Position numbers and translations under genes: made by a program. This document shows, one piece after another, positions 1 through 9,242 of a DNA stretch of 64,000 nt. Numbering within the stretch: position 1 is the stretch's first letter; the number at the start of each line of letters is the position of its first letter. The stretch lies in NCBI GenBank assembly GCA_049316985.1, contig JBMOJB010000005.1:3901-67900 (forward strand), written 5' to 3'. The notes beneath the pieces are model-generated. The model was given only the letters and a program-made list of their open reading frames with translations, did no database searches and was not told the DNA's origin. The stretch is from CANHEE01 sp049316985 (lineage in GTDB: Bacteria > Bacteroidota > Bacteroidia > Chitinophagales > Saprospiraceae).

Positions 1-386
1 ATGGTGGATCAGAAAGAAGTATTAGTGCTTATGATGACAATGATACCGGCAACGGCAGAGGGGTCAACATTGGACTCGATAAGGTATCAAAAGATAAAGG
101 AACTGGAGATGGATCATTCAAAATACCTTCTTTGAGAAATATTGAATTAACTGGTCCATTTATGCACGATGGCCGCTTCAAATCTTTAGAGGAGGTTGTA
201 GACCACTACAACGAAAAAATCCAACCTTCTGCTAATCTACACCGAAAACTTAAAGACAATAACGGAAAGCCAAAGAGATTCAATTTTACGGATGCAGACA
301 AAAAAGCCCTTGTTGCTTTTATGAAGACACTTACGGATAAAAGTTTTACGAGCGACCCTCGTTTTGCTGATCCGTTTGCAAAGTAA
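1..386 (+). CDS. Di-heme cytochrome c peroxidase (MauG/CcpA family), C-terminal fragment
   Basis: The frame is open to the left edge, so only about 127 C-terminal residues are visible (codons from base 3, stop at 384-386). The segment SFKIPSLRNIELTGPFMHDG followed by a SLEEVVDHY stretch is the conserved end of bacterial di-heme cytochrome c peroxidases, periplasmic enzymes that reduce H2O2 with electrons from small cytochromes. The Met-His pair in GPFMHDG corresponds to the distal-ligand region of the second heme. Both CxxCH heme motifs must lie outside the window. It is clearly paralogous to the complete gene at 4858-5805 (matching GKFKVPGLRN, GPYMHNG, REVVDFY) but carries a longer loop rich in Asp, Gly and Asn before this block. 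An intrinsic terminator follows directly. Confidence 0.88.
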   Translation, partial: GGSERSISAYDDNDTGNGRGVNIGLDKVSKDKGTGDGSFKIPSLRNIELTGPFMHDGRFKSLEEVVDHYNEKIQPSANLHRKLKDNNGKPKRFNFTDADKKALVAFMKTLTDKSFTSDPRFADPFAK

Positions 387-403
387 TAAGCATAGATATC
401 ATT

Positions 404-443
404 AAAAAAACCATGCAATCAGTTTCTGCTTGCATGGTTTTTT
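404..443 (+). terminator. Rho-independent terminator after the peroxidase
   Basis: Inverted repeat AACCATGCAA (409-418) / TTGCATGGTT (430-439), an 11-base loop, an A-run before the stem and a T-run after it. The symmetrical A/T runs could let it work in both directions, but only the plus-strand gene ends here. Confidence 0.8.
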
Positions 444-483
444 CGTTAACGAACAATTAACAACATGGAAAATTGTAAACCTT

Positions 484-491
484 TATTTTTG
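484..491 (+). promoter_or_regulatory. Bacteroidota -7 box (TATTTTTG)
   Basis: Exact match to TAnnTTTG, 29 bases before the ATG at 520. I see no clear TTG at the expected -33 distance, so this rests on the -7 box and position only. Confidence 0.45.
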
Positions 492-519
492 CATAATAAT
501 TTATACATTTTTTTATACT

Positions 520-990
520 ATGCACAAAATGAGAAAATTAATCAATTTACTGACGCTGATAGCAAGTTTTGCAGTCGCAAATACCACAAATGCACAAAAT
601 AAAGTTACCGTCATTTATGAAGAAAATTCAGGTAACAAAGGAAAAGTGGAGTGGACAAGAAGTGTTGAAGTAGACGATGCAGCAGTCGGCCAACCAAAAA
701 AAATTCAAATTCCAATTAAAAATATTAGTAATGAACCCTTAAAAATTCTAAGCGCAAAAACACATTGTGGCTGTATTGAAGCAATTGCCCCAATAGATTC
801 GATTGCTCCCGGTGCTGTGGGTTTCATCGAAGTTGTATATACAGCCAAACCTAGAACAGAAATGGACGCAAATGGTTTCGAAAGAATTGTGCCTCCTCCA
901 TTTACCTTCTATCAAATAATTGATGTCACAACAAATTTCGACACCAAGAACACCGTCCTATTAAGTGTGCAAGGCACAGTCATAAAATAG
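520..990 (+). CDS. Secreted DUF1573 family protein
   Basis: Small exported protein of about 156 residues. The reading frame is open from 430, but ATG 520 (or 529) gives a proper signal peptide: basic MHKMRK, a hydrophobic stretch, then cleavage near NAQ-NK. The rest fits DUF1573, a beta-sandwich (Ig-like) domain common in Bacteroidota periplasmic proteins: a PIKNISNEPLKI strand, then the family's Cys-rich THCGC turn, then VGFIEVVYT. The biochemical role of DUF1573 is not established. It stands alone between an upstream terminator and a convergent M14 peptidase gene that begins 9 bases beyond its stop. The putative promoter at 484-491 supports the 520 start over the upstream codons. Confidence 0.8.
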   Translation: MHKMRKLINLLTLIASFAVANTTNAQNKVTVIYEENSGNKGKVEWTRSVEVDDAAVGQPKKIQIPIKNISNEPLKILSAKTHCGCIEAIAPIDSIAPGAVGFIEVVYTAKPRTEMDANGFERIVPPPFTFYQIIDVTTNFDTKNTVLLSVQGTVIK

Positions 991-999
991 AAAACTGTT

Positions 1000-3537
1000 T
1001 TATTCTGCATTCATAAATATGGCGTTTCCGAAAAGCAATTTCCCCTGTTCCCAGAATCCCCTGAACACCGGACTATCGACTAAGTAAGTGACATAACCTT
1101 TTCCTATTGGCTGAACACCGAAAACCAAGGTATTAGAAAGCCGAGGCTTCACTTTACTGCCGGCAAAACCAATTATTGCAGGTTCGCCGTCAATTCTACC
1201 GACATTGGAGCCCTCTTTTAGTAAGGAATAGAACAGAGTATTGGTCCTGAGTGAAAAATAATAATCAGGCAACCCAAAAGCCAAAGGGTGAGAACTATCC
1301 AACTTTAGTTTAAAAATTGCACCTGGAATTGAAGAACTTATACTTCTTCTTTCTCTATCACAATAACTTTCCAATCTACTATTTAAGCTTTCCTTTTCAA
1401 TCTTTTCTTCAGCTGCGTCCTTTTCTTTTTTATCGGCATATTTACTGATTGAAAATCCTTTCTGTTCCTCAAATCCGGCAATTGCTTCTTCCATCAGGAT
1501 CAATCGGCCGCCACTACTAACCCAGGTTTTTAGTTTTTCATAGACTGGTCCATCAAAATTGTACGATCCATCAGCTAAAACCAAAACATCAAATTTAGTA
1601 AGTTGCATTTTCTTTAAGCGTTCAATTGAAGTAATGGTCGATTGATACTCGATATCATTATCAAAATAATTCCAAACATGCCCAAAAGCATTGGCGTTGA
1701 CACCTTCGCCACTGCAGATCAGAACCTTTGGCGCCTTTATTATTTTCACTTTTGAAGACCCAAAATCAGGACCTGACGACACTAATCCACTATTTACTTC
1801 GGAAAAATCTTGTTGTTCTTCGCTGGCAGTCTTGCGCAAAATTTCAGACCATGAAGGTCCCATGTCATTATTGTCTGCTCTAGTCACTATCAGTGTTCCC
1901 GGGCTAAAATCTTTACCTTCAATCTGAAATGAAAAACTTGCCTTTCTTACAACAACTCCCTTTTGCAATAATTTTCCCAAAAACTTGACATTACTTACGG
2001 ATTTCCACGGAAAGATAAATGCATAAGGAGTGTTGTTCTGGGAAGAATGTGCGATTTTTTCTATTGAAAACGATTTTTTTACATTGACTGCCTGCTTTGT
2101 CGCAAATGATTCCAATCCCCAGGAGTAAGGTATTGCCCAAGATGTAATATCATATGTTAGTGAATCAACCAACACCGATTCCGGATCAAAAAGCACTTGA
2201 GCTAAGATTGAAAACGGTTGATTAACGCTAATAATCAAATCCTTTTCGCTAATTTCAAAATTGTCCTCTTTTTGGCTGATGTAATTGAAACCTAACACTT
2301 TCGAGTTTTGCGAAGTAGATCCGTATTGAATTTTGTGTAAATCAAGAAACTGTGTCAGTTTTTCCAATTTATTGCGGTCATTCGTCGCTTTGATTACAAA
2401 GGTTTTATAGGTTCCAATCGGTTTTTCAATGCTGTTCTTGAAGTAATCTTGAAAATTAACCACCAACCTGCGGGCATTCATAGAAGAGATTTCGATTGTC
2501 GACATACTCGTGGTGTAGTGATGTTCTATTCTGTCTTTTAAAGTTAAAGTATCACCATTTTCAACTAACATACCACGTCCTGCACCTCCACCACCTTGCT
2601 CATAAGTCATTCCAATTGCTCCATTAAAAGTGGGGTATGTGTCACCGTAACTTGGATAAAATAAATCAAAAACCTCTTTGGTGAAATATAGCCAACCATT
2701 GGCGTCAAAATAGCGAGTATGGTTTTTACCTATTTCGACTTGAAATTGCCTTTGAAAATCGCTAATATACTTGTGAAAAGGTTCCGATGCGGGAGCAAAG
2801 TAATAAGGTTCATTGCTACCCATTTCATGTAAATCCGGATGAACATGCGGCATCCATTGCTTGTACATTTTGATTCTGTTCCGGGTCTCTTGTTGTGTCG
2901 CCCAGGCCCAATCTCTGTTAAGGTCGAATAAATAATGGTTGACTCGTCCACCGGGCCAAGGTTCCTGGTGCTCAAGACTTCCCATATCTATGTTTGGAAA
3001 TTTACCGGAAACCTGTCTATACCATTGAGAATATCGCTCATATCCATCAGGATTCTCAGAAGGATCAATAAGCACTACGGTGTTTTTGAGCCAGCTCTGT
3101 ACATCCGCTCTTTCCCCGTTAGACAATTCGTAGATGACCTTCATCGACGACTCCGATCCAGCCGGCTCATTTCCGTGTACGCTGTATCCTAGCCAGACAA
3201 TTGCTATTGGATTTAAATTATCAGGTGTACCCCTTTCCAGACCAACTGTTTTTAGATTATTAAGGCGTATTTTTTCAAGATTAGCGATGTTCTCTTCTGA
3301 TGAAATGGCTATCAAAAGCTGAGGTCTCTCCTCAATTGTACGGCCATACTGAAATCGTTTCACAGTTTTAGGTCTGGATGCAGCAACGTAATCTACATAG
3401 GAAACCAGCTGAGCATGGGTGGTAAACTGTTCACCCAATGTATGAGGAAGAAATTCACCCGGAGATTGCAAGCGCTGAGCAAAAAAAATAGTAGGTGCCA
3501 GGGTCAATAGTGCAAAAATTAGCGTAAGTCCTTTCAT
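1000..3537 (-). CDS. Secreted M14 family zinc carboxypeptidase with C-terminal amidotransferase-like domain
   Basis: Secreted protein of 845 residues with a signal peptide (about residues 1-20, ending FFAQ). The M14 zinc carboxypeptidase fold is visible from about residue 40 to 370: HGNE gives zinc ligands His121 and Glu124, DPSENPDGYERY and LNRDW follow, and DLHEMG supplies the third ligand candidate His237. The C-terminal third (about 610-845) reads like a class-I glutamine-amidotransferase-like fold (VLICSG, FDVLVLADGS, GGRLILMEEA) without an obvious catalytic triad, a combination known in large Bacteroidota M14 proteins. It probably degrades peptides outside the inner membrane. The gene lies 18 bases downstream of tgt on the same strand, so the two may be cotranscribed, though no functional link is evident. 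Confidence 0.9.
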   Translation of the reverse strand: MKGLTLIFALLTLAPTIFFAQRLQSPGEFLPHTLGEQFTTHAQLVSYVDYVAASRPKTVKRFQYGRTIEERPQLLIAISSEENIANLEKIRLNNLKTVGLERGTPDNLNPIAIVWLGYSVHGNEPAGSESSMKVIYELSNGERADVQSWLKNTVVLIDPSENPDGYERYSQWYRQVSGKFPNIDMGSLEHQEPWPGGRVNHYLFDLNRDWAWATQQETRNRIKMYKQWMPHVHPDLHEMGSNEPYYFAPASEPFHKYISDFQRQFQVEIGKNHTRYFDANGWLYFTKEVFDLFYPSYGDTYPTFNGAIGMTYEQGGGGAGRGMLVENGDTLTLKDRIEHHYTTSMSTIEISSMNARRLVVNFQDYFKNSIEKPIGTYKTFVIKATNDRNKLEKLTQFLDLHKIQYGSTSQNSKVLGFNYISQKEDNFEISEKDLIISVNQPFSILAQVLFDPESVLVDSLTYDITSWAIPYSWGLESFATKQAVNVKKSFSIEKIAHSSQNNTPYAFIFPWKSVSNVKFLGKLLQKGVVVRKASFSFQIEGKDFSPGTLIVTRADNNDMGPSWSEILRKTASEEQQDFSEVNSGLVSSGPDFGSSKVKIIKAPKVLICSGEGVNANAFGHVWNYFDNDIEYQSTITSIERLKKMQLTKFDVLVLADGSYNFDGPVYEKLKTWVSSGGRLILMEEAIAGFEEQKGFSISKYADKKEKDAAEEKIEKESLNSRLESYCDRERRSISSSIPGAIFKLKLDSSHPLAFGLPDYYFSLRTNTLFYSLLKEGSNVGRIDGEPAIIGFAGSKVKPRLSNTLVFGVQPIGKGYVTYLVDSPVFRGFWEQGKLLFGNAIFMNAE

Positions 3538-3555
3538 TTATATTAATTTTAACTT

Positions 3556-4686
3556 TTATAGTCTGTTTTTAACTTTTTTCAACATCAATGGTTGCCAGGT
3601 GTGAAAATCTCCGGCGAGGATGTGCTTCCTCGCTTCACCAACCAGCCAAAGGTAAAAACTCAAATTTTGCAAAGTTGCCAATTGAAATCCCAGAAATTCA
3701 CTTGATCGAATTAAATGCCGAAGGTAGGCTTTGGTGTGGTATTGACTTGTCGGAGCCGGGCATGCTGCGTCAATTGGAGAAAAGTCATTTTTCCATTTCT
3801 CATTTTTGATGTTCATTATGCCTTCACTGGTGTAAATCATTCCATGCCTGGCATTGCGTGAGGGTAGAACACAATCGAACATATCAATTCCTAAAGCAAT
3901 ACACTCCAGCAAATTTTCCGGAGTACCTACACCCATAAGATATCTAGGTTTATCCTTTGGCAAAATACTACAAACCAAATCTGTCGTTTTATACATCTCC
4001 TCCGCCGGCTCTCCTACAGATAAGCCTCCTATAGCATTTCCTTCTCTGTTGCTTTCCGCAATAGTCTCTGCAGAAATTTTCCGTAGGTCTGAATAGGTAC
4101 TTCCCTGCACAATAGGAAAGAAAGTCTGATTGAATCCATATAGATTTTCAGTAGAATCGAAGTGATCACAGCAGCGCTTCAGCCATCTGTGGGTAAGCTG
4201 CATGGATTTCTTGGCATAATTATAATCACAAGGATACGGCGTACATTCGTCAAATGCCATAATAATGTCACCTCCAATTACTCTCTGAACATCAATAGCT
4301 GATTCAGGACTAAAAAAATGGTAAGATCCATCAATGTGTGATTGAAACCGAACCCCCTCTTCTGTAATTTTTCTTCTATGTGCCAATGAATATACTTGAA
4401 ATCCACCGCTATCTGTTAAGATGGGCAGGTCCCAACCAATAAATTTATGTAATCCTCCAGCAGCTCTTAACGTCTCTAAACCTGGTCTGAGATAAAGGTG
4501 ATAAGTATTACCAAGAATGATTTGTGCCTTTATATCTTGCTTCAATTCGTGTTGGTGAATTGCCTTAACTGCACCAACTGTACCAACAGGCATAAAAATG
4601 GGTGTTTCTATCAACCCATGTTCTGTCGTGATCAAACCTGCTCTTGCCCCCGTTTTGGCATCAGCGTATTGCAATGAAAATTTCAA
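3556..4686 (-). CDS. tgt: tRNA-guanine(34) transglycosylase (queuine tRNA-ribosyltransferase)
   Basis: 376 residues, the normal bacterial Tgt length. Tgt swaps guanine-34 for preQ1 in tRNAs with GUN anticodons, on the way to queuosine. TDSGGFQV carries the conserved Asp92, GGLSVGE the substrate loop, and FDCVLPSRNARHG the nucleophile region (Asp271). The C-terminal zinc site is unusual: the textbook CxCxxC...H is here C309-P-A311-P-T-S314 with Gln340 where TIHNL normally has His, so three of four ligands are gone while the surrounding sequence (KAYLRHL, NLSFYLWLVGEARKHI) is intact. From memory, Bacteroidota Tgt often lacks the Cys cluster; the loss of His is less familiar to me. ATG at 4686 aligns with the family start. 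Confidence 0.95.
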   Translation of the reverse strand: MKFSLQYADAKTGARAGLITTEHGLIETPIFMPVGTVGAVKAIHQHELKQDIKAQIILGNTYHLYLRPGLETLRAAGGLHKFIGWDLPILTDSGGFQVYSLAHRRKITEEGVRFQSHIDGSYHFFSPESAIDVQRVIGGDIIMAFDECTPYPCDYNYAKKSMQLTHRWLKRCCDHFDSTENLYGFNQTFFPIVQGSTYSDLRKISAETIAESNREGNAIGGLSVGEPAEEMYKTTDLVCSILPKDKPRYLMGVGTPENLLECIALGIDMFDCVLPSRNARHGMIYTSEGIMNIKNEKWKNDFSPIDAACPAPTSQYHTKAYLRHLIRSSEFLGFQLATLQNLSFYLWLVGEARKHILAGDFHTWQPLMLKKVKNRL

Positions 4687-4825
4687 AATAATTGTTTTTT
4701 CTAGTTTATCGATCGGGTGATGCCCAACTTATGTGTTTAAAGTGTAAATGTAATTAAAAATATAAAGGCAGTATCTCTGATGATGAAGATCACTGAAAAC
4801 TCAGCGTGAAATTGAGAAAAATATT

Positions 4826-4833
4826 TAATTTTG
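4826..4833 (+). promoter_or_regulatory. Bacteroidota -7 box (TAATTTTG)
   Basis: Exact TAnnTTTG match 25 bases before ATG 4858. A TTG codon at 4831 overlaps this box, which argues that 4858 is the real start of the peroxidase. No -33 TTG at standard spacing is obvious. Confidence 0.5.
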
Positions 4834-4857
4834 CATAAAAGTATTTTACTGCTTAGC

Positions 4858-5805
4858 ATGACCAAACACCTAACGTGGACTTTGCTGTTATTTGCCGGCA
4901 TTTGTTGCTCTTTTAGTCTCAATTTCGAAAATGCCACTCCAAATCCGGTCGATATCGGTAAAAAGTTATTTTTTGACAAGCTTTTGTCGGCCGATCAATC
5001 GTTAAGTTGCGAAACCTGTCATCAACAGGCCTTCGCATTTTCCGATACATCTGCCTTTAGTAAAGGGGTCGATGGAAAAATTGGGACTCGCAATACACCA
5101 TCAGTCATGAATATGAGTGCAAGACCCTATTTTTTCTATGATGGACGGTCACCAAGCCTTGAAGACCAGGTATTTCATCCCATACGGAATCCCATTGAAA
5201 TGAATCTCTCAGTGGTAGACGCTGTTCAAAGAGTACGTAAAAATCCTGAATACATCCGCCTTTTCAAAAAAGTTTTTCGCCACAAGCCGGATAGCATCCT
5301 AATTGGTAAAGCATTGGCTGCCTATATACGTTCATTAGAGAGCCCCGGCAATTCAAGTTCAGATATCTGGTTGAACACGCCCGGCTCACAGGCTTTAGAT
5401 GCTTCTCAAATCAGGGGCAGATTCATTTTCATGAACAAAGGAAAGTGCTTTGACTGTCATTTCAGTCCAGATTTTACAGGCGATGAATTCAGAAACATTG
5501 GCACTTATAATGGAAAAAACCTAAATGATGTAGGTAGATTTGCAATCACCAAGAATGATGCTGATCTTGGAAAATTCAAAGTGCCCGGTTTGCGCAATAT
5601 TCTTGTAACTGGTCCCTATATGCACAATGGCATGTTTAAAACCTTGCGGGAAGTGGTTGATTTCTATGACAATCCTGATCTTTTCGTCCCTGATGCAATC
5701 AATAAAGATTCATTGGTGATGAAACCATTAGCACTAAGTGAGACTGAAAAAGTAGACTTGGTTCATTTTCTTGAAGCGTTGACCGATAAGGCGTACATCA
5801 AATAA
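4858..5805 (+). CDS. Di-heme cytochrome c peroxidase (MauG/CcpA family)
   Basis: 315 residues. The signal peptide MTKHLTWTLLLFAGICC leads into a periplasmic di-heme peroxidase. Heme-binding motifs are C51-E-T-C54-H55 and C197-F-D-C200-H201. GTRNTPSVMN, FYDGRSPSLEDQ (active-site region between the hemes), NPIEMN and the C-terminal GPYMHNG complete the family signature. The enzyme normally reduces H2O2 to water, taking electrons from a small c-type cytochrome or quinol chain; MauG-like members instead oxidise protein side chains, and sequence alone does not separate the two here. I start it at ATG 4858 rather than TTG 4831, because the latter lies inside a predicted -7 box. A second family member ends at 386, only 4.5 kb upstream. 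Confidence 0.93.
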   Translation: MTKHLTWTLLLFAGICCSFSLNFENATPNPVDIGKKLFFDKLLSADQSLSCETCHQQAFAFSDTSAFSKGVDGKIGTRNTPSVMNMSARPYFFYDGRSPSLEDQVFHPIRNPIEMNLSVVDAVQRVRKNPEYIRLFKKVFRHKPDSILIGKALAAYIRSLESPGNSSSDIWLNTPGSQALDASQIRGRFIFMNKGKCFDCHFSPDFTGDEFRNIGTYNGKNLNDVGRFAITKNDADLGKFKVPGLRNILVTGPYMHNGMFKTLREVVDFYDNPDLFVPDAINKDSLVMKPLALSETEKVDLVHFLEALTDKAYIK

Positions 5806-5900
5806 ATCGCACCTAGTGCATCAGAAAGGGTAATTAATTTTTCGGAACTGCAGGCACTTTTTTTTAATAACTCCTTTCGCCTTTTCTAGTTTTTCAATGT

Positions 5901-5938
5901 GTTGATTTGATTGGCAATAATCTAAATCAACTTTTTTT
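5901..5938 (+). terminator. Rho-independent terminator after the peroxidase
   Basis: GTTGATTT-GATT (5901-5912) pairs with AATC-T-AAATCAAC (5919-5931) with one bulged base and a 6-base loop; seven T follow. The stem is AT-rich, so strength is moderate. The remaining 5939-6076 stretch before the convergent protease gene shows nothing recognisable. Confidence 0.6.
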
Positions 5939-6076
5939 GGCCTGTATATCCCATGTATTTGAAAGCCTTAGAAAAATTTAAGCGCCTTTTCAATATGTTC
6001 GGAAAATGAACTAGCAAATAACGTGAAAAACACTGTTGACTACACTATTCTAAAGAGACTAAAATAAAACAAGCTA

Positions 6077-8098
6077 TCATTCGATTAGTAACAAGGGCTT
6101 GTTGAAAACGATGTTCCCTTTACTATTTCTGATTTCAAACAAATATGTTCCTTTCGGAAGAGATTCCAACGTTAGATTAATCTCATTGTATCCTTTGAGG
6201 AGGTCAAAATTAAATTGCTTAATTAATTGCCCTGTTATATTATATATTTCAAAATTATATTCTTCCGGAGCCATCGTATTCATTCTTAGGTTAAGTAAAC
6301 CAGTACTAGGATTTGGACCAAATTGAATATGATTTAAATTCACTCTCCTGGCTGAAATAATTGAGGAATAATCAAAAGATTGGTCTTGATCTACTTTTTT
6401 CAACCGATAATATATGATTTTTTCCATAGTATCAGGGTCATTAAAGTCGTACTCCTTTGGTGAAGTACTATAACCAGCTGCTCTAAGCTCTCCGATTTTA
6501 ATGAAATTTTTAGCATCAGTACTTTTTTCAATCTCAAAATGAGAAGAATTCGCTTCCTGTGCAGTCTGCCAAAACAAATGGTTTCCTTTTACTTCTATTT
6601 TTAGGTAAAAATTGATCAATTCAATTGGTAAAGCTTGTGCGACGGCTGCCAAGACATTGATTGTTCCATATCCGTAAGTATTGTTTGGTGATTGACCCTG
6701 TAGTTGCCCACAAGTATCTGTACTGATTTGATGTGCTGCATTATCTTCTAATAAATCTTCAATTTGGGTAACCTGCCCTTTCATAGAAGGAATTGCGGAA
6801 AGAACCAAAGCAACTGCCCCTGCCACATGTGGACCAGCCATACTGGTGCCACTTAAATTCGTATATGTGCCCCAACCGCTTGGAACACAAGATCGAACAT
6901 TTACGCCGGGAGCGGAAATGTTTGGTTTTACCCTATAAATTCCGTTCGTAGTAGCGGGGCCGCGGCTGCTAAAATTCGCAATTTGGTCATTTATATCAGT
7001 GGCACCTACGGAAAAACTGTTTTCAAATATAGCAGCCGGGCTGGCTACTGACTGGCAGGCAGGGCCATCGTTTCCGGCAGAGACAACTACCATTATGCCG
7101 GCAGCTTTTAGGTTGTTAACGGCCTGTTCCATCAGGAGATAAGTTCCTGCTGTAGTGCAACCTTCCTGAGGAGGGCAGCCCCAGGAATTATTAATGACAT
7201 CCGGTGATAGAGCAGGGTTTGGATTGTTTCCCAAAGAATCGCGTGGTGCCAGAAACCAGTTAAAGCATTTGGTATAAGACGATGGTTTTCCCCAACCTCT
7301 ATCCATATTCCTGCAGCCTATCCATTTTGCAGCAGGGGCAACACCTATTTGATTGGCTCCATCACTTCCGACCATCGTGCCCATCGTATGTGTACCATGA
7401 AAACCATCATCAGCGGGTATCAATCGGCTATAACCCCATGGATTAGGAGATGAATTTGGCGCGATTAAAGAGTCAACGGCGTCAAACCAATTATAACTAT
7501 GCACGGCATAGGTACCATTCCAGCCACGATACTTCCCTTTCAGCGCAGGTACTTCCCAATCGTAACCGGTATCTTGTCCTCCAATAACCACTCCGTTTCC
7601 CGTAAAACCAAGCTGCCACACACTATCGGCTTTAATCTTTTGAATCCCCCATTCGGCGATCCGTTCAGAACCTTTGGTGCGGACTGGTTCCTCCATTTTT
7701 ACTGCCGGGTCAGCCAGGATTTTCTTAACCTCTGGTAGTGAGGCGAGTGCTTTTACCAAGGAAAAACCACCTCTGCAAGTTATTGCGTTGACAACAATTA
7801 TCGGTGAATGTTTTGATTGGGCTTGATTTAAAATTAAAATTGCATTTTTTTGTGTTTGTGTAGCAGTCTCAACTAATTTCCTGAAAACAAATTCTCCTTT
7901 CTGGGTTTTTGTTTTCAAAGAATATGCTTCACTCAGATCAGCCTGTTCGCCAAACCAAACGATAAAATCAGCTACAGGGTGTTGAGACAACTGATCCAAC
8001 ACCATAGGTTCGACTTTACTTTTCCAGTTCAGTTCTTGCCCAAAAGAGCAAAAACTAAAAGTCAAAAAGGAGAATAAAACAACTATTTTTTTATCCAT
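6077..8098 (-). CDS. Subtilisin-like serine protease (S8) with T9SS sorting domain
   Basis: 673 residues counted from ATG 8098 (a GTG at 8110 adds four residues and is less likely). Order: signal peptide ending CSFGQ; a propeptide-like region to about 135; S8 catalytic domain with Asp176 (GGQDTGYDW), His237 (HGTHTMG) and Ser419 (GTSMAGPHVAG), with NNSWG carrying the oxyanion Asn; a beta-sandwich around 490-590 (LINFYLKIEV, HFEIEKSTD, YDFNDPD, YYRLKKVD); and a type-A T9SS C-terminal domain of about 80 residues (FGPNPSTGLLNL, YNITGQLIK, LPKGTYLFEI). It should cross the outer membrane by the type IX system and act at the surface or outside. The preceding epimerase gene lies 36 bases upstream on the same strand. 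Confidence 0.95.
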   Translation of the reverse strand: MDKKIVVLFSFLTFSFCSFGQELNWKSKVEPMVLDQLSQHPVADFIVWFGEQADLSEAYSLKTKTQKGEFVFRKLVETATQTQKNAILILNQAQSKHSPIIVVNAITCRGGFSLVKALASLPEVKKILADPAVKMEEPVRTKGSERIAEWGIQKIKADSVWQLGFTGNGVVIGGQDTGYDWEVPALKGKYRGWNGTYAVHSYNWFDAVDSLIAPNSSPNPWGYSRLIPADDGFHGTHTMGTMVGSDGANQIGVAPAAKWIGCRNMDRGWGKPSSYTKCFNWFLAPRDSLGNNPNPALSPDVINNSWGCPPQEGCTTAGTYLLMEQAVNNLKAAGIMVVVSAGNDGPACQSVASPAAIFENSFSVGATDINDQIANFSSRGPATTNGIYRVKPNISAPGVNVRSCVPSGWGTYTNLSGTSMAGPHVAGAVALVLSAIPSMKGQVTQIEDLLEDNAAHQISTDTCGQLQGQSPNNTYGYGTINVLAAVAQALPIELINFYLKIEVKGNHLFWQTAQEANSSHFEIEKSTDAKNFIKIGELRAAGYSTSPKEYDFNDPDTMEKIIYYRLKKVDQDQSFDYSSIISARRVNLNHIQFGPNPSTGLLNLRMNTMAPEEYNFEIYNITGQLIKQFNFDLLKGYNEINLTLESLPKGTYLFEIRNSKGNIVFNKPLLLIE

Positions 8099-8134
8099 GA
8101 TAGTGTACACTTTGCCTGCTGGAAATGGAAGCCT

Positions 8135-9172
8135 TTAGATCTTTTGGAGGGCGGCTTCATAGACCCTTCTCATTCCTTCCTCAACAGAAATTTTTGCCTT
8201 CCAGCCTAAAGTTTCCTCTACGAAATCCATGTTGCAATATCGGGAATGAACACCAACAGGTTTGTCCAAAAGACACTTAATCTCCGGCTGATATCCTGCA
8301 ATTTTACACATGGTGTGAATGATTTCAATAAAAGATAACAATTCACCTCTTCCAATATTAATTGCCGTTCCGTCGTGGATATGACCCATAGCAAGCAGGA
8401 TACAGTCAATTACATCGTCAATATGAACAAAATCTCTGCCCTGTTTGCCTGTTCCCCATACTTCAACCGGATTCTCGCGACGGGCAATTCTTGCTGCTAT
8501 CGCAGGTACCGGATAGGTCAGGTCCTGATCTTCACCATATCCACTAAAAGGGCGTATACAGGTAATTTTAATTCCGTAGTATTCAGCAGCAATTTTTGCC
8601 AGATATTCTCCTGTTAATTTGGACCACCCGTATGTCATATCTGGTTGACCCATCCTTTTGAAGTCAATATCCGACTCTTTCAAGGCAATTGCTCCACTTT
8701 CTGTTTGTAGATCTACCGGATAGGCTGCACTGGAACTGGGATAAAGCACTCTCTCCGGCTTGTGGCGCGTCAACCAGTGAAAAAACTCTGCATCAATAGA
8801 TAAATCCAAAGCAACAACCATCGGGTCGCCATCAATCATCGCTCTTCCTCCAACAATGGCTGCGAAGTGAAAAACGTCAGCAAATCGTTCAAATTCTAAA
8901 GAATATTCCTCCTGAAAATATCTCGGCTGTTCACTTAGCAATCCAAGGATTTTTCTAAAATCTGCTTTTAGAAAAAGTAATCGGCCATCTTCGCCAAATA
9001 TTTCAATATCTTTTTTATTTCCTGTTTTAGGAAAACTTAACCAGGTAGACGGGTGAGTTCCTACCAATAAATTGTCAATAAAAAGTATGTAATCGCTTGT
9101 CGAGGCATACAATCTTTTAACCATATTTCGGCCAACAAAACCGCAGCCGCCAGAAACCAGATGAATTCGCAT
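8135..9172 (-). CDS. NAD-dependent epimerase/dehydratase (extended SDR)
   Basis: 345 residues. The N-terminal Rossmann motif GGCGFVG (8-14) binds NAD(P). The SDR active site is visible as YPSSSAAYP (Ser147-149) and Tyr181-x3-Lys185 in YGWSK. The later block SGYGEDQD, GRDFVHIDDVIDCI is typical of nucleotide-sugar epimerases and dehydratases such as UDP-glucose epimerase or GDP-fucose synthase relatives. The sugar substrate cannot be read from the sequence. An insertion-like segment at residues 40-95 (PSTWLSFPKTG to FQEEY) is longer than in the simplest family members. No other polysaccharide genes lie beside it; its immediate downstream partner is a secreted protease, which looks like chance or a loose operon. 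Confidence 0.85.
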   Translation of the reverse strand: MRIHLVSGGCGFVGRNMVKRLYASTSDYILFIDNLLVGTHPSTWLSFPKTGNKKDIEIFGEDGRLLFLKADFRKILGLLSEQPRYFQEEYSLEFERFADVFHFAAIVGGRAMIDGDPMVVALDLSIDAEFFHWLTRHKPERVLYPSSSAAYPVDLQTESGAIALKESDIDFKRMGQPDMTYGWSKLTGEYLAKIAAEYYGIKITCIRPFSGYGEDQDLTYPVPAIAARIARRENPVEVWGTGKQGRDFVHIDDVIDCILLAMGHIHDGTAINIGRGELLSFIEIIHTMCKIAGYQPEIKCLLDKPVGVHSRYCNMDFVEETLGWKAKISVEEGMRRVYEAALQKI

Positions 9173-9242
9173 TGAGAACTTTTATTTGTTGTAAATTAGA
9201 AATATACAGGACAAAAAACGTACTTATTCATGTACTGTTGCT

